Positions 24,488-33,809 of a stretch of DNA of 64,000 nucleotides are shown here, piece after piece. Position numbers and translations under genes: made by a program. Under the pieces are notes generated by a model. It was given only the letters and a program-made list of their open reading frames with translations. It was not told where the DNA came from and did not search any database. Numbering within the stretch: position 1 is the stretch's first letter; each line of letters begins with the position of its first letter. Source of the DNA: Listeria grayi DSM 20601 (lineage in GTDB: Bacteria > Bacillota > Bacilli > Lactobacillales > Listeriaceae); NCBI RefSeq assembly GCF_000148995.1, contig NZ_GL538352.1:310001-374000 (forward strand). The letters are read 5' to 3'.

Positions 24488-25435
24488 TTATTGATTCATT
24501 TCTAAGTTCTTTGCGAGTTCATCGTGCAGTCTTGTACGCTCATTGTCACTAACACTGTAGTACCAAGGTCCGGAGTTATTGATCTTACCGCCTGTTCCTT
24601 GAACCTGCAGATTTTCAACATTATTGACAGCGCCACGATAATTTTTCGCGATTCGTGTCACATCTTCTAGTGTGAAGTCGGTTTGAACATTGTCGCCAAC
24701 GGCATTCATGATCTTATTGAAGCTCAATACCACATTTGCGGATAAAACTTTCTTCACGATCGCTGTAATAACTTGTTGTTGACGTTTTTGACGGCCAAAG
24801 TCACCTTGCGCATCAGTTTTACGGATACGAACATAAGCAAGTGCATTATCACCATCTAATGTTACGTTGCCTTTATGGAAAACCTTTTTACCTAAGCTGA
24901 TTCCTTCTGTATCATTGTAAACAGTGACACCACCAACAGCATCAACAAGGTCATGGAAGCCTTCCATGTTCATTTTAACGTAGTAATTAAAAGGAATACC
25001 TTTCAAAAATTCTGTTGTAGTATCGGATGCCATTTTTACGCCACCATAAGCATAGGCTGCATTGATCTTTTCGTTTGAGTTATGACCGATGATCTCAGTT
25101 TTGGTATCGCGCGGGATACTCAACATCTGCGTTTTATTTGTTTTCCCATTTATCGTGGTTGCGATCAATGTATCAGAACGACCACGGTCTCCAGGACGTT
25201 CATCGACCCCCATGATTAATACGGAAAACGGGGTAGAGCCATTAAGGGTGACACTTGTTTTCTTTTTGCCTTCGATCGGATTGTATATTTTATCAAAAGT
25301 TTTGTTTGTTTTCCAATATGCAATACCGAGAACTGCTGCGATTATAATAATGAGGAGCAGCAAGATAAGGAAAAAGATCTTTAAACCTTTTCTAGACTTT
25401 TTTTGGCGATGTTTATCTGAACGCACATTTTTCAT
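24488..25435 (-). CDS. LytR-CpsA-Psr (LCP) family ligase
   Basis: 315 residues: basic cytoplasmic N-terminus, one membrane helix (about 20-42), then the LCP domain with GVDERPGDRGRSDTLIAT (about 112-130) and IPRDTKTEI; conserved Arg and Asp residues for pyrophosphate handling are present. LCP enzymes attach teichoic acids or capsule from undecaprenyl carriers to peptidoglycan. It is divergent from tagO, whose product starts wall teichoic acid synthesis. The SD AGAGAGG is too close to the ATG at 25435; a GTG three codons later (25426) has better spacing and may be the true start. Confidence 0.9.
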   Translation of the reverse strand: MKNVRSDKHRQKKSRKGLKIFFLILLLLIIIIAAVLGIAYWKTNKTFDKIYNPIEGKKKTSVTLNGSTPFSVLIMGVDERPGDRGRSDTLIATTINGKTNKTQMLSIPRDTKTEIIGHNSNEKINAAYAYGGVKMASDTTTEFLKGIPFNYYVKMNMEGFHDLVDAVGGVTVYNDTEGISLGKKVFHKGNVTLDGDNALAYVRIRKTDAQGDFGRQKRQQQVITAIVKKVLSANVVLSFNKIMNAVGDNVQTDFTLEDVTRIAKNYRGAVNNVENLQVQGTGGKINNSGPWYYSVSDNERTRLHDELAKNLEMNQ

Positions 25436-25588
25436 CCTCTCTTAATCATATAGTTATATAATAGTATAAAAAGTTAAAAAGGTCACTCTTTTTCTTTGTT
25501 TTACCCGCTTGGTTATCCGTAAATTTGGCATATTCATGTTTGTGACTAAATAATTGCCAGTTTTTGTCTCAAATTCCATAAATGCGGA

Positions 25589-25617
25589 TTGTCAATTGAC
25601 AGATAAAAACGTATAAT
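25589..25617 (+). promoter_or_regulatory. tagO promoter with overlapping palindrome
   Basis: TTGTCA (25589-25594), 17-bp spacer, TATAAT (25612-25617). A perfect 12-bp palindrome, TGTCAATTGACA (25590-25601), covers the -35 and could be an operator. Confidence 0.6.
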
Positions 25618-25656
25618 GGGGTCAATAGGACTCATAAGAAAGGTGGGTTTGGTTTT

Positions 25657-26706
25657 ATGTGGACAGCAGCACTTGTTTGTTTTTTAGTGACTATCGTATT
25701 GACCCCCTTTGTCAGATGGGTCGTCATAAAGTGTGATATAACAGATAAACCGAATGAACGTCGAATCAATCAAAAACCAATCGCAAGTCTAGGCGGACTA
25801 GCTATTTATGCTGGCTTTGCTGTTGGATTATTTGTATTCCCAATTGACAAGAGCTTGATTTGGCCATTGTTTATTGGTGCGACATTGATCATGCTGACGG
25901 GATTTTTAGATGATCTCTTGGAATTGAAAGCACGTTATAAATTGATCGGGCAGCTTTTTGCAGCTGTTATTATTGTTGTCGGGGGCGGTCTAAGTATTGA
26001 ATTCATTAATTTGCCCTTTGGCGGGGAAATTCATTTCGGTATTTTTAGCATTCCGCTAACGATTCTTTGGGTCGTTTCGATCACCAATGCGATCAATTTG
26101 ATCGATGGTCTAGACGGTTTAGCAGCAGGCGTTTCCGGGATCGCGTTTTTCACGGTCTGTGGAATGGCGTTTATTATGGGAGATAGCTTTGTTATGGGAC
26201 TAGCGATCATCATGATCGCAGCCATTTTAGGATTCTTACCGTATAATTTCCATCCAGCTAAAATTTTCATGGGTGACACCGGTGCTTTGTTTTTAGGCTA
26301 TGTATTGGCAGTTTTGTCGATCATGGGCTTTAAAAATGTTACATTTATTTCACTCGTTGTTCCGATCTTGATTTTAGGTGTTCCGATCTCTGATACGCTC
26401 ATTGCCATTATTCGGCGATTGATCAACAAACAGCCAATCGCGATGGCTGATAAATCACATCTGCATCATAGTCTGCTCAATGTCGGATTTACACACCGAC
26501 AAACCGTTATTCTGATATATGCGATTTCGGCATTATTTTCGTTATTTGCTTTTATCTTTACAATGTCTTCTTTATGGGGATCTATGTTGCTGATCGGGAT
26601 CTTACTGATCTTAATCGAAGTGTTGATCGAGATCCTCGGTTTGATCGGAGATACATATAAACCACTACTAAGACTTCTGCAGTGGAATAAAAATAAAATC
26701 GACTAA
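25657..26706 (+). CDS. tagO: Undecaprenyl-phosphate GlcNAc-1-phosphate transferase TagO
   Basis: Transfers GlcNAc-1-P from UDP-GlcNAc to undecaprenyl phosphate, the first committed step of wall teichoic acid synthesis. 349 residues, about eleven membrane helices. Catalytic loops: FLDDLLELKARYK (Asp-Asp, about 89-101), NAINLIDGLDGLAAG (about 146-160), KIFMGDTGALFLGY and the histidine motif DKSHLHHSLLNVG. SD AAAGGTGGG. lmo0959 equivalent. Followed by a terminator. Confidence 0.93.
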   Translation: MWTAALVCFLVTIVLTPFVRWVVIKCDITDKPNERRINQKPIASLGGLAIYAGFAVGLFVFPIDKSLIWPLFIGATLIMLTGFLDDLLELKARYKLIGQLFAAVIIVVGGGLSIEFINLPFGGEIHFGIFSIPLTILWVVSITNAINLIDGLDGLAAGVSGIAFFTVCGMAFIMGDSFVMGLAIIMIAAILGFLPYNFHPAKIFMGDTGALFLGYVLAVLSIMGFKNVTFISLVVPILILGVPISDTLIAIIRRLINKQPIAMADKSHLHHSLLNVGFTHRQTVILIYAISALFSLFAFIFTMSSLWGSMLLIGILLILIEVLIEILGLIGDTYKPLLRLLQWNKNKID

Positions 26707-26708
26707 GG

Positions 26709-26746
26709 CGGTTCCCTTGTAAATGAGCAAGGGGGCTGTTTTTTTG
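26709..26746 (+). terminator. Terminator after tagO
   Basis: GTTCCCTTG with CAAGGGGGC around an eight-base loop, then seven T residues. Confidence 0.75.
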
Positions 26747-26821
26747 ATAAAAGCATTGCAGTAGCGCGCGGTTATGTGATACATTTATCAAGTAAAAGAA
26801 TTGGAAAAGAGGTTCTAAAAC

Positions 26822-27730
26822 ATGGAAATTATTGCGACTGTAGATTCGCTGGCGCAGGCTGAGCAGTTGCTCGAAGCAGGGGTCGATCGCTTGTATGTGG
26901 GACAAAGTCCATTTGGGCTTAGATTGCCGAGATCATTTTCGCTCGAAGAGATAAGTGAAATGACGAGCATGGCACATCAAGCAGGGAAAAAAATAACGGT
27001 AGCATTAAACGGCTTGATGCACAATAAAGAAATCAAGCAGTTGCCACCATTTTTGGAAGCACTGGATGAAATTGGTGTTGATGCTTTCACATGTGGAGAC
27101 CCGGGAACAATGCTGCTTGTAGAAGAATATGCAGCACATATCCCGTTTATTTATGATGCCCAAACATTTGTGACCAGTAGCGAACAAATCAAGTTTTGGG
27201 AAACGCATGGAGCTGTGGGTGCTGTATTGGCACGTGAACTAACGAGTGGAGAAATCGCGGATATCCAAAGTCATCTGACGATCCCAGTAGAAGTGCTTGT
27301 TTATGGACCAACATGTATCCATCATTCCAAACGAAAATTAGTGACGAATTATGAACATATCGTAAAGATAGAAGAAGATACGTCTTTGGCGCGGGGTCTT
27401 TTTTTACGTGAACCAAATGATGAAAACAGCCAATTGCCGATTTATGAAGATGAGACTGGTACTCATATTTTTTCAACCGAAGATATTTCATTGATGCCAT
27501 TCTTAGAGGAACTTTACCAGAACGGCATCAAATGTTGGAAACTTGACGGCATTCTGTGTGAGACAAGTAACTTTGTCCAAATCGCGAAGCTGTTCGTGGA
27601 AGCAAAGGCAGCTATCGAGGCTGGCAGTTATGTAGCTACTTATTTTGAAAATAAACTAGCGGCTTTGCAAAAACCGTCTAGACAATTAGCTCCGGGATTT
27701 TATACAAAAGATCCTAACGAAGTGAAGTAA
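26822..27730 (+). CDS. U32-family protein, TrhP1/YrrN-like
   Basis: 302 residues of the short U32 class (TIM-barrel start EIIATVDSLAQAEQLLEAGVDRLYVG, and VYGPTCIHHSKRKLVTNY with the U32 cysteine). Annotated historically as collagenase-like peptidase; in B. subtilis the YrrN/YrrO pair (TrhP1/TrhP2) is needed for prephenate-dependent 5-hydroxyuridine formation at tRNA position 34. It is five bases before the long U32 gene, the same two-gene arrangement. A tRNA hydroxylation role is therefore more likely than proteolysis. Confidence 0.82.
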   Translation: MEIIATVDSLAQAEQLLEAGVDRLYVGQSPFGLRLPRSFSLEEISEMTSMAHQAGKKITVALNGLMHNKEIKQLPPFLEALDEIGVDAFTCGDPGTMLLVEEYAAHIPFIYDAQTFVTSSEQIKFWETHGAVGAVLARELTSGEIADIQSHLTIPVEVLVYGPTCIHHSKRKLVTNYEHIVKIEEDTSLARGLFLREPNDENSQLPIYEDETGTHIFSTEDISLMPFLEELYQNGIKCWKLDGILCETSNFVQIAKLFVEAKAAIEAGSYVATYFENKLAALQKPSRQLAPGFYTKDPNEVK

Positions 27731-27735
27731 GGGGA

Positions 27736-28971
27736 ATGAAGAGCGTGAAAAAAGAATTAAAACGACCAGAAATACTTGCACCGGCAGGTAATTTAGAAAA
27801 ATTGAAAATTGCGATCCGCTATGGGGCTGATGCAGTTTATATAGGTGGACAAGCATTTGGGCTGCGTTCGCGAGCAGGTAATTTTAGTTTCGAAGAGATG
27901 GCAGAAGGAATCGCATTCGCGCATGAACATCAAGCAAAAGTATATGTAGCGGCAAACATGGTCGCACACGTGGGCGATACAGAAGGAGCAGGAGAATTTT
28001 TCCTTACGCTTCGTGATTTAGGAATCGATGCGGTGATCGTTTCGGATCCGGCACTGATCCAAATTTGCTTCGAGTCAGCGCCAGGCTTGCCAGTCCATCT
28101 TTCTACCCAAGCTTCGGCTACGAACTATAAGACGCTGGAATTTTGGAAACGTCAAGGATTAGAACGTGTCGTCTTGGCGCGAGAAGTTGGTATGGCGGAG
28201 ATCCAAGAGATCTCAGCAAATTCCGATGTCGAAATCGAGGCATTTATCCATGGGGCAATGTGTATTTCTTATTCGGGACGCTGTACATTGTCTAATCACA
28301 TGGCGAACCGTGATGCAAATCGAGGCGGATGCGCGCAAAGTTGCCGCTGGAAATATGAATTGTTTGAGATCGATAGAGGAGTCAGCAAAAATATCGTTGA
28401 TGAAGACGAAGAGCCATTTTCTATGAGTGCTGTAGATCTATCGATGATCCGCCATATCCCTGATATGATCGAAGCGGGCGTCGATAGCCTGAAAATTGAA
28501 GGACGAATGAAATCGATCCATTATGTTTCGACCGTGGCAAGTGTTTATCGCAAAGTCGTAGATACGTACCTAGCAGACCCTGAACACTTTGTTTTTGATC
28601 AAGCTTGGGAAGATGAACTGTGGAAAGTAGCACAACGTGAACTATCCAGCGGGTTTTACTACCATGAACCGACCGAAGACGATCAATTATTCGGGAAAAC
28701 AAGAAAGATCCCAAGTTATGCATTTGCAGCGCAAGTCTTAGATTATGACGAATCTACACAGATAGCGACACTACAGCAGCGAAATAATTTTGGCGTCGGC
28801 GAAGAAATCGAATTTTACGGACCAGATGATATTGGCTTTAAACAAACTGTGGCAGCGCTTTGGGACGAAAATGATGCACCGATCGATCGGGCTAAAAACG
28901 CTATGATGACGATTAAAATGAAAGTAGATGCGCCTGTAAAACCTTTTTATTTCATGCGGAAAAAGAAATGA
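27736..28971 (+). CDS. U32-family protein, TrhP2/YrrO-like
   Basis: 411 residues, with EILAPAGNLEKLKIAIRYGADAVYIGG at the start, the U32 signature EAFIHGAMCISYSGRCTLSNHM, and GGCAQSCRWKYEL whose cysteines, with those in the signature, form a likely Fe-S or metal site; the C-terminal peptidase_U32_C-like domain begins at about 325. A GTG three codons downstream (27745) has better spacing from AAGGGG than the ATG at 27736, so the real N-terminus may be MKKELKRPE. Operon with the short U32 partner. Confidence 0.87.
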   Translation: MKSVKKELKRPEILAPAGNLEKLKIAIRYGADAVYIGGQAFGLRSRAGNFSFEEMAEGIAFAHEHQAKVYVAANMVAHVGDTEGAGEFFLTLRDLGIDAVIVSDPALIQICFESAPGLPVHLSTQASATNYKTLEFWKRQGLERVVLAREVGMAEIQEISANSDVEIEAFIHGAMCISYSGRCTLSNHMANRDANRGGCAQSCRWKYELFEIDRGVSKNIVDEDEEPFSMSAVDLSMIRHIPDMIEAGVDSLKIEGRMKSIHYVSTVASVYRKVVDTYLADPEHFVFDQAWEDELWKVAQRELSSGFYYHEPTEDDQLFGKTRKIPSYAFAAQVLDYDESTQIATLQQRNNFGVGEEIEFYGPDDIGFKQTVAALWDENDAPIDRAKNAMMTIKMKVDAPVKPFYFMRKKK

Positions 28972-28990
28972 GAATAGGACTAGCGGATGA

Positions 28991-29020
28991 TTGTTAGTGG
29001 CTATCTTTTTCATGTATAAT
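28991..29020 (+). promoter_or_regulatory. Promoter of lemA-htpX
   Basis: TTGTTA (28991-28996), 18-bp spacer, TATAAT (29015-29020) preceded by TG; 30 bp before the lemA start codon. Confidence 0.6.
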
Positions 29021-29049
29021 ACATCTAAAGACTAAAGGAGGAATTTACA

Positions 29050-29607
29050 ATGCTAATTTTAATTATTATTGCCATTATTGTGGTCTTGGCTTTGATTTAT
29101 TTCGGACTATATAACGGATTAGTAAAAAAACGCAATCGGGTCGACGAAACATGGGCACAAATCGATGTGCAATTAAAAAGACGATATGACTTGATTCCGA
29201 ATCTAGTAGAAACTGTAAAAGGTTATGCATCACACGAAAAAGAAACACTGACAAAAGTTATCGAAGCACGGAATGAAATGGGAAATGCTCAAAGCGGCGA
29301 CAGCAGACAAGAACAATTGGATGCTGACAATAAGCTGTCTGGTGCACTTCGTTCGATCTTTGCATTAGGAGAAGCTTATCCGGATCTGAAAGCGAACCAA
29401 TCGTTCATCGAATTGCAACACGAACTTTCTTCCACAGAAAATAAAGTGGCGTATTCCAGACAACTATACAATACAACTGTCATGGATTATAACAACTCGG
29501 TTCAATCCGTACCATCCAACATCGTTGCCAAGATGCACAACTTCAGTGTTAGAGAAATGCTTTCAATCCCGACGGAAGAACGCGAAACACCAAAAGTTCA
29601 ATTTTAA
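29050..29607 (+). CDS. lemA: LemA family protein
   Basis: 185 residues: N-terminal membrane helix (about 3-22), then the four-helix LemA domain with NRVDETWAQIDVQLKRRYDLIPNLVETVKGYA (family hallmark) and YNTTVMDYNNSVQSVPSNI. Orientation predicted N-out with a cytoplasmic bundle. Function remains unclear; the lemA-htpX pair is conserved in Firmicutes and is linked to membrane protein quality control. SD AAGGAGG. Confidence 0.93.
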   Translation: MLILIIIAIIVVLALIYFGLYNGLVKKRNRVDETWAQIDVQLKRRYDLIPNLVETVKGYASHEKETLTKVIEARNEMGNAQSGDSRQEQLDADNKLSGALRSIFALGEAYPDLKANQSFIELQHELSSTENKVAYSRQLYNTTVMDYNNSVQSVPSNIVAKMHNFSVREMLSIPTEERETPKVQF

Positions 29608-29627
29608 GATAAAAGGAGAAGGTGCGA

Positions 29628-30545
29628 ATGTTATTCAAACAAATCGCTTCGAATAAACGAAAAACGGTACTTATCGTTTTTTGCTTCTTCCTTATTGTCC
29701 TTTTAGTTGGTGCAGCGATTGGTGTCTTAGTTTGGAATAATTATCTAAATGGGATTCTGATTGCAGCGGTTATCGGCATTGTTTATATTTTATTCATGAT
29801 CGGAAGTAGTTCTTCTGTCGTCATGGCCATGAATCATGCTAGGAGAATTAACAGTCGGGAAGAAGAACCAGTTTTATGGGATATCGTGGAAAATATGGCT
29901 ATGGTTGCTAATATCCCGATGCCGCAAGTTTATATCGTAGATGAAGCTAGTCCCAATGCCTTTGCCACTGGGATATCGCCTAAAAAAGGCGCGGTAGCAG
30001 TGACGCGTGGATTACTTCAGCGGCTGGAACGTTATGAACTAGAAGGCGTTATTGCCCATGAGATCTCGCATATCCGCAACTACGATATCCGCTTATCCAC
30101 GATCGCGATCGCACTTGTTTCCGTCATCGCCATTTTAAGCGACCTCGCGATGCGAATGCTCTTTTGGGGCGGCCTTACAGGCAATAATCGGAATAATCGT
30201 AAAGACAATAATGGCGGAGGCGCAGTTCAGATCGTCATCTATGTGGTGGCACTCGTTTTCGTGATCTTAGCACCTCTTATTGCAACAGCGATCCAATTCG
30301 CTTTATCTCGAAACCGCGAATACCTAGCAGATGCTAGCGCAGTTGAATTGACTCGTAACCCGCAAGGACTTATCGATGCACTTCAGAAAATCAGTGGCAA
30401 TACGCAAAAAATGGAAAATGTTAGCGCAGCAAGTGAATCGATTTACTTTTCATCACCGCTAAAAAAGAAAAACAAAGAAAAAGCTGGCTTATTTGATTCC
30501 CATCCACCGATCTCCATGCGGATCGAGCGACTAGAGTCGATGTAA
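29628..30545 (+). CDS. htpX: Membrane zinc metalloprotease HtpX
   Basis: 305 residues with four membrane helices (about 15-35, 42-62, 158-178, 200-225). HEISH (His144, Glu145, His148) is the active-site motif and the third ligand Glu lies in NREYLADASAVELT. HtpX degrades damaged membrane proteins. The ATG at 29628 follows AAGGAGAAGG; the GTG two codons upstream is within the SD. Terminator follows. Confidence 0.94.
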   Translation: MLFKQIASNKRKTVLIVFCFFLIVLLVGAAIGVLVWNNYLNGILIAAVIGIVYILFMIGSSSSVVMAMNHARRINSREEEPVLWDIVENMAMVANIPMPQVYIVDEASPNAFATGISPKKGAVAVTRGLLQRLERYELEGVIAHEISHIRNYDIRLSTIAIALVSVIAILSDLAMRMLFWGGLTGNNRNNRKDNNGGGAVQIVIYVVALVFVILAPLIATAIQFALSRNREYLADASAVELTRNPQGLIDALQKISGNTQKMENVSAASESIYFSSPLKKKNKEKAGLFDSHPPISMRIERLESM

Positions 30546-30550
30546 ATAGG

Positions 30551-30583
30551 AAAACCGAAGCACTTAGATGCTTCGGTTTTTTT
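30551..30583 (+). terminator. Terminator after htpX
   Basis: AAAACCGAAGCA (30551-30562) pairs with TGCTTCGGTTTT (30569-30580), T run follows. Confidence 0.9.
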
Positions 30584-30595
30584 AGTTAGAGTTAT

Positions 30596-30835
30596 TTAAT
30601 AGCTTCTACGATATAACCCACAAACATAAACAAAATAAAAACTGAAGCAGGCTAACAAATTTCCAATCAATAGATAATTTTTCTTAGTTTTGAGAGAAAT
30701 AAAAAAGCCAACGCCGCCTATCAGAAAAGTAAACATCACTGTTGGATTCCCTTGATCAAAAAAGAGGTTGGGAATTCATAACATAATGGAAATCAAGATA
30801 CAGAATAATGCGACTGTGTTGTAAAGTATCTTCAA
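30596..30835 (-). pseudogene. Small membrane protein gene with an in-frame stop
   Basis: In a 355-base region otherwise without a gene, the minus strand shows an 80-codon reading frame from TTG at 30835 (GAGGAG SD ten bases before it) to TAA at 30596, broken by a TGA at codon 20 (30776-30778). The translated parts, KILYNTVALFCILISIML and IPNLFFDQGNPTVMFTFLIG onward, look like three hydrophobic helices with a basic KTKKN loop and a basic end. The part after the TGA also starts with no good start codon and SD. Most likely a decayed gene; family unknown. Confidence 0.5.
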
Positions 30836-30901
30836 GTCGTTTTGCTCCTCTCACCAGTGTATCAAAAAAGCGAAGAGAAATATTTTCTCCTCGCTATCCA
30901 T

Positions 30902-31711
30902 TCAGCCAATATACTGCCATAAAATAGTTCCATCTTGCGAATCGATCGATACAACCTTTTGCTGTAAGATCCATTTTTTCATCTGGCGCTCGATTTGTTT
31001 ATACGGTAAATGATAGAAAGCAGCCATTTCTTCGATCGTCGTTAGCTTGATTTCTTTCATATATTCTTCCATCGAAGGCTTTTCATCACTTTCCGGAAAT
31101 TGCGCTAGCAGTTCCGAGAGAATGTGGACATAGATATCATAACTATGACAGCCTGTCAGCTTCACACCGGCATCTTCAATATTTTTATTGAAGAAAACAA
31201 CGGTTGGATTCTCCGTGATCTCCATTTCCCTGGCAACTTTCTGGTCACCGATGTAGGCACGCTTCGCAATGTTCGAACTCCAATCTTTTTGGAATTCTTT
31301 GAGATCAAGTCCTGTCGCAAGTGCTTGTTCAACAATGCAAGCATCATCGGCGATATCGCGACCTTCCAAGAAATAGGCTTGCTGTAGTTTACGCAAAAAG
31401 GAGATACCGAGTTTCTTCCCTTGCAGTTCTGCTGCTTTTACAGCGAGACAAGCTACATAAGAAAGCTGACTTTGTTCTTGCTGGTTTTTCATATCCGCAT
31501 TGTTTCCTTCACGTTTCTGCTTGCATAGGAAAGTCTGGAGGTTATTATGAAGAATATATCTTAATTTAAAGTATTTACCGTACTCCAACTGTAATCGTCT
31601 GATGTTGGCATCGACGTTCCAGCAATCGTTACAAACGGGATCGAAAAACAAATAGATTTCGATAGGTTTGCTATTTGCGATAGATTGGAGATATAAGTTT
31701 TGATTTATCAT
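30902..31711 (-). CDS. spxH: ClpXP adaptor protein SpxH (YjbH)
   Basis: 269 residues, DsbA-like thioredoxin fold with CNDC (Cys27-Cys30) and a helical insertion. YjbH/SpxH binds the redox regulator Spx and delivers it to ClpXP; stress-induced aggregation of YjbH frees Spx. ATG at 31711 with AGGTGA six bases upstream; the GTG at 31720 is inside that SD. Heads toward the convergent pseudogene. lmo0964 position. The usual neighbours yjbK, relQ, nadK and rluD-like follow. Confidence 0.9.
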   Translation of the reverse strand: MINQNLYLQSIANSKPIEIYLFFDPVCNDCWNVDANIRRLQLEYGKYFKLRYILHNNLQTFLCKQKREGNNADMKNQQEQSQLSYVACLAVKAAELQGKKLGISFLRKLQQAYFLEGRDIADDACIVEQALATGLDLKEFQKDWSSNIAKRAYIGDQKVAREMEITENPTVVFFNKNIEDAGVKLTGCHSYDIYVHILSELLAQFPESDEKPSMEEYMKEIKLTTIEEMAAFYHLPYKQIERQMKKWILQQKVVSIDSQDGTILWQYIG

Positions 31712-31889
31712 TACAATCACCTGATTTTCAGATTCTGGTTCTTTTGTATTTCGTGCACGTAAAAAATAGTTTGTACCGGTGTGCGAAGAATAAATCTTTT
31801 ACAAACTACCGATACAACCTTTATCTACTTCTATTTTATCAGCGTCATTGTAAATTAACAAATAATAATCCTCGAAAAGCAAGATCTTC

Positions 31890-32471
31890 CTATTTATTTC
31901 CGTAAATATGGTCATAAAAGCGCTTTACTTTATTTGGCGCTTCATTTTCTTCAATACCATAGTCTTCTAAAAGATTGGAAAAGATCTTTTTTCCCTTTTC
32001 AAAATCGGCGACTTCATACTCCAAATCAAAGTCTGCAATGTTGCCGTAGAAATTTTTATCAAATACTAGCAGGCCATTTTTATAATCTTTTTCAGCACGA
32101 ATGGTTTGCAGGGAACCAAAATTTTCTAATTCTGTATGGTCAATGCTTAATTTTGCTAAAGCATCACGGATTTGACCGACAGGGATGTTGGAACCGGCAA
32201 TAATTCCTTCAGCTTGATCTGGTGCGAGAATCTGAGTAGTTTCTAGCAGACCAACTTTTTCTGGTGTTTTGAGTGTCAGTTCATAATTATTATTGCGAGC
32301 GCGGATGCGAAGCGCAGCGTGCAGTTCTTTGAGGGCAAATGCAGGTGTGTCAAAATAATAATTCGTCTGTTCGAAAAAATCAGCCTCTTTAAGTCCAAAA
32401 CTTTCAATCAGTTCCTGATACTCCTCTGCCGTGATCATATTTCTAAATTCGATTTCTAATTCTTTACTCAT
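31890..32471 (-). CDS. CYTH-domain protein YjbK (putative triphosphatase)
   Basis: 193 residues from ATG at 32471 (GGAGGAGG SD). The CYTH signature ExExK-like ELEIEF lies at residues 4-9, followed by YYFDTPAF, LRIRARNNNYELTLKTPE and E-x-x-Y stretches of the eight-stranded tunnel. CYTH proteins hydrolyse triphosphates or bind inorganic polyphosphate. Note the motif ends in Phe instead of Lys. Start overlaps the end of the upstream TPR gene by eight bases, so they are translationally coupled. Confidence 0.85.
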   Translation of the reverse strand: MSKELEIEFRNMITAEEYQELIESFGLKEADFFEQTNYYFDTPAFALKELHAALRIRARNNNYELTLKTPEKVGLLETTQILAPDQAEGIIAGSNIPVGQIRDALAKLSIDHTELENFGSLQTIRAEKDYKNGLLVFDKNFYGNIADFDLEYEVADFEKGKKIFSNLLEDYGIEENEAPNKVKRFYDHIYGNK

Positions 32472-32955
32472 GGGTATCCTCCTCCGTAACTTCATATCGA
32501 TAATCTAAGTTCTGCGTATAAAATGTCAATGCTCGTTCAAAGGCACGAATGTTTTTATCAGAAGCGTGCTGGATGATCAGCGTCAAAAGTTGACTGACAG
32601 CGGCCTTATAATCTGTTTGGTTATACTTTACCATTGCTTGAAAAACCTGTAAAACTGGTTCGTTCGGGAATTCTTGAATAGCTTGTTCCAGTAAATGATG
32701 GGCGCGCTCGTAATTGCCCGTGACGCGATAGGTACTTCCTAGTCCAATAAAAGCTTCTAAGCGATCAGTGGTGGTCAATTTTCCTGAAAGGGCCAGTTCG
32801 TAAAAAGGAATCGCAGCGGTTTCTCTACCTAAACTGTCGTTGGCCCAAGCTGCGTAGTAATTCAGTTCTGCGTCTTCCGGTGTCTTTTGCAGTTCTTTCT
32901 CTATTATTTCAAGTGCCTCTAAATAGGCTTTGTTTTGCAACTTTTCCCGGATCAT
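32464..32955 (-). CDS. Tetratricopeptide repeat protein
   Basis: 163 residues built of about four TPR-like helix pairs (AYLEALEIIEKELQKTPEDAELNYYAAWANDSLG and the following units with PNEPVLQVFQAMVKYNQTDY). Probably a protein-interaction scaffold. It is the first gene of a minus-strand pair with the CYTH gene and is divergent from relQ, which makes a shared role with the alarmone gene possible but unproven. lmo0966 position. Confidence 0.8.
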   Translation of the reverse strand: MIREKLQNKAYLEALEIIEKELQKTPEDAELNYYAAWANDSLGRETAAIPFYELALSGKLTTTDRLEAFIGLGSTYRVTGNYERAHHLLEQAIQEFPNEPVLQVFQAMVKYNQTDYKAAVSQLLTLIIQHASDKNIRAFERALTFYTQNLDYRYEVTEEDTHE

Positions 32956-33119
32956 TTTTCTCGCCTCCCGTTGTTTATCCCTAGTTTATCATATTCTGTA
33001 CAACCAGAAACCAAAAAAACACTTTTTGCGAGTGAAGGCTTTTTCTAATAGAGGCCATTTATGGTAGAATAAGATAGTATGGAAAACGCCTTGTTGCAAA
33101 AATAGTTGAGGTGAGAAAA

Positions 33120-33782
33120 ATGAATCATTGGGAAGAATTCTTGATGCCGTATACGCAGGCAGTAGATGAATTGAAAATGAAGTTGAAAGGGATCCGAAAG
33201 CAATTTCAGCTGGAAAATAACCATTCGCCCATCGAATTCGTGACTGGACGAGTAAAACCAGTAGTCAGTATTTTAGATAAAGCTGCACTCAAAAATATCC
33301 CGCTCGATCGTTTGGCGGAAGAAATGCAGGATATCGCCGGTCTGCGGATGATGTGTCAATTTGTAGATGACATTGAGCTCGTGGTACAATTACTCCGCGG
33401 CAGAAAAGATTTTCGAATCGTCGAGGAACGTGATTATATCAAAAACAAAAAGCCGAGCGGTTATCGTTCGTACCATGTCGTGATCGAATATCCGGTCGAA
33501 ACGATCAACGGTAAAAGAAAAATCTTAGCAGAAATACAGATCAGGACGCTTGCCATGAACTTTTGGGCAACGACGGAGCATTCCTTAAATTATAAATACC
33601 AAGGGGAACTTCCAGAAGCAATCAATCTGCGGCTGGAACGAGCAGCAGAAGCGGCTTTTCAATTGGATGAAGAAATGTCGCAGATTCGTGAAGAGATCCA
33701 AGAAGCGCAAGTTTATTTTTCACAAAATAAAGATGAGAAACGCAGTAAACCAGCTGGTCAAGAGCGATTAACTGGAAAATAA
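33120..33782 (+). CDS. relQ: Small alarmone synthetase RelQ (YjbM)
   Basis: Makes (p)ppGpp (and pGpp) from ATP and GDP/GTP; 220 residues, homotetrameric family without hydrolase domain. Motifs: RVKPVVSILDKA, IAGLRMMCQFVDDI with the catalytic Asp region, KPSGYRSYHVVIEYP and EIQIRTLAMNFWATTEHSLNYKY (Glu at the synthetase centre). ATG at 33120 with AGGTGAG upstream; GTG at 33111 is within the SD. Operon with nadK and an rluD-like gene, as in other Firmicutes. Confidence 0.93.
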   Translation: MNHWEEFLMPYTQAVDELKMKLKGIRKQFQLENNHSPIEFVTGRVKPVVSILDKAALKNIPLDRLAEEMQDIAGLRMMCQFVDDIELVVQLLRGRKDFRIVEERDYIKNKKPSGYRSYHVVIEYPVETINGKRKILAEIQIRTLAMNFWATTEHSLNYKYQGELPEAINLRLERAAEAAFQLDEEMSQIREEIQEAQVYFSQNKDEKRSKPAGQERLTGK

Positions 33783-33809
33783 TCTCACTGAGAATAGGAG
33801 AGAAATGTT

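Noticed and set aside
30776-30778. TGA in the small membrane protein read as selenocysteine or another recoding
   Set aside because: No recoding structure is apparent and Listeria is not known to make selenoproteins; loss of function is simpler.
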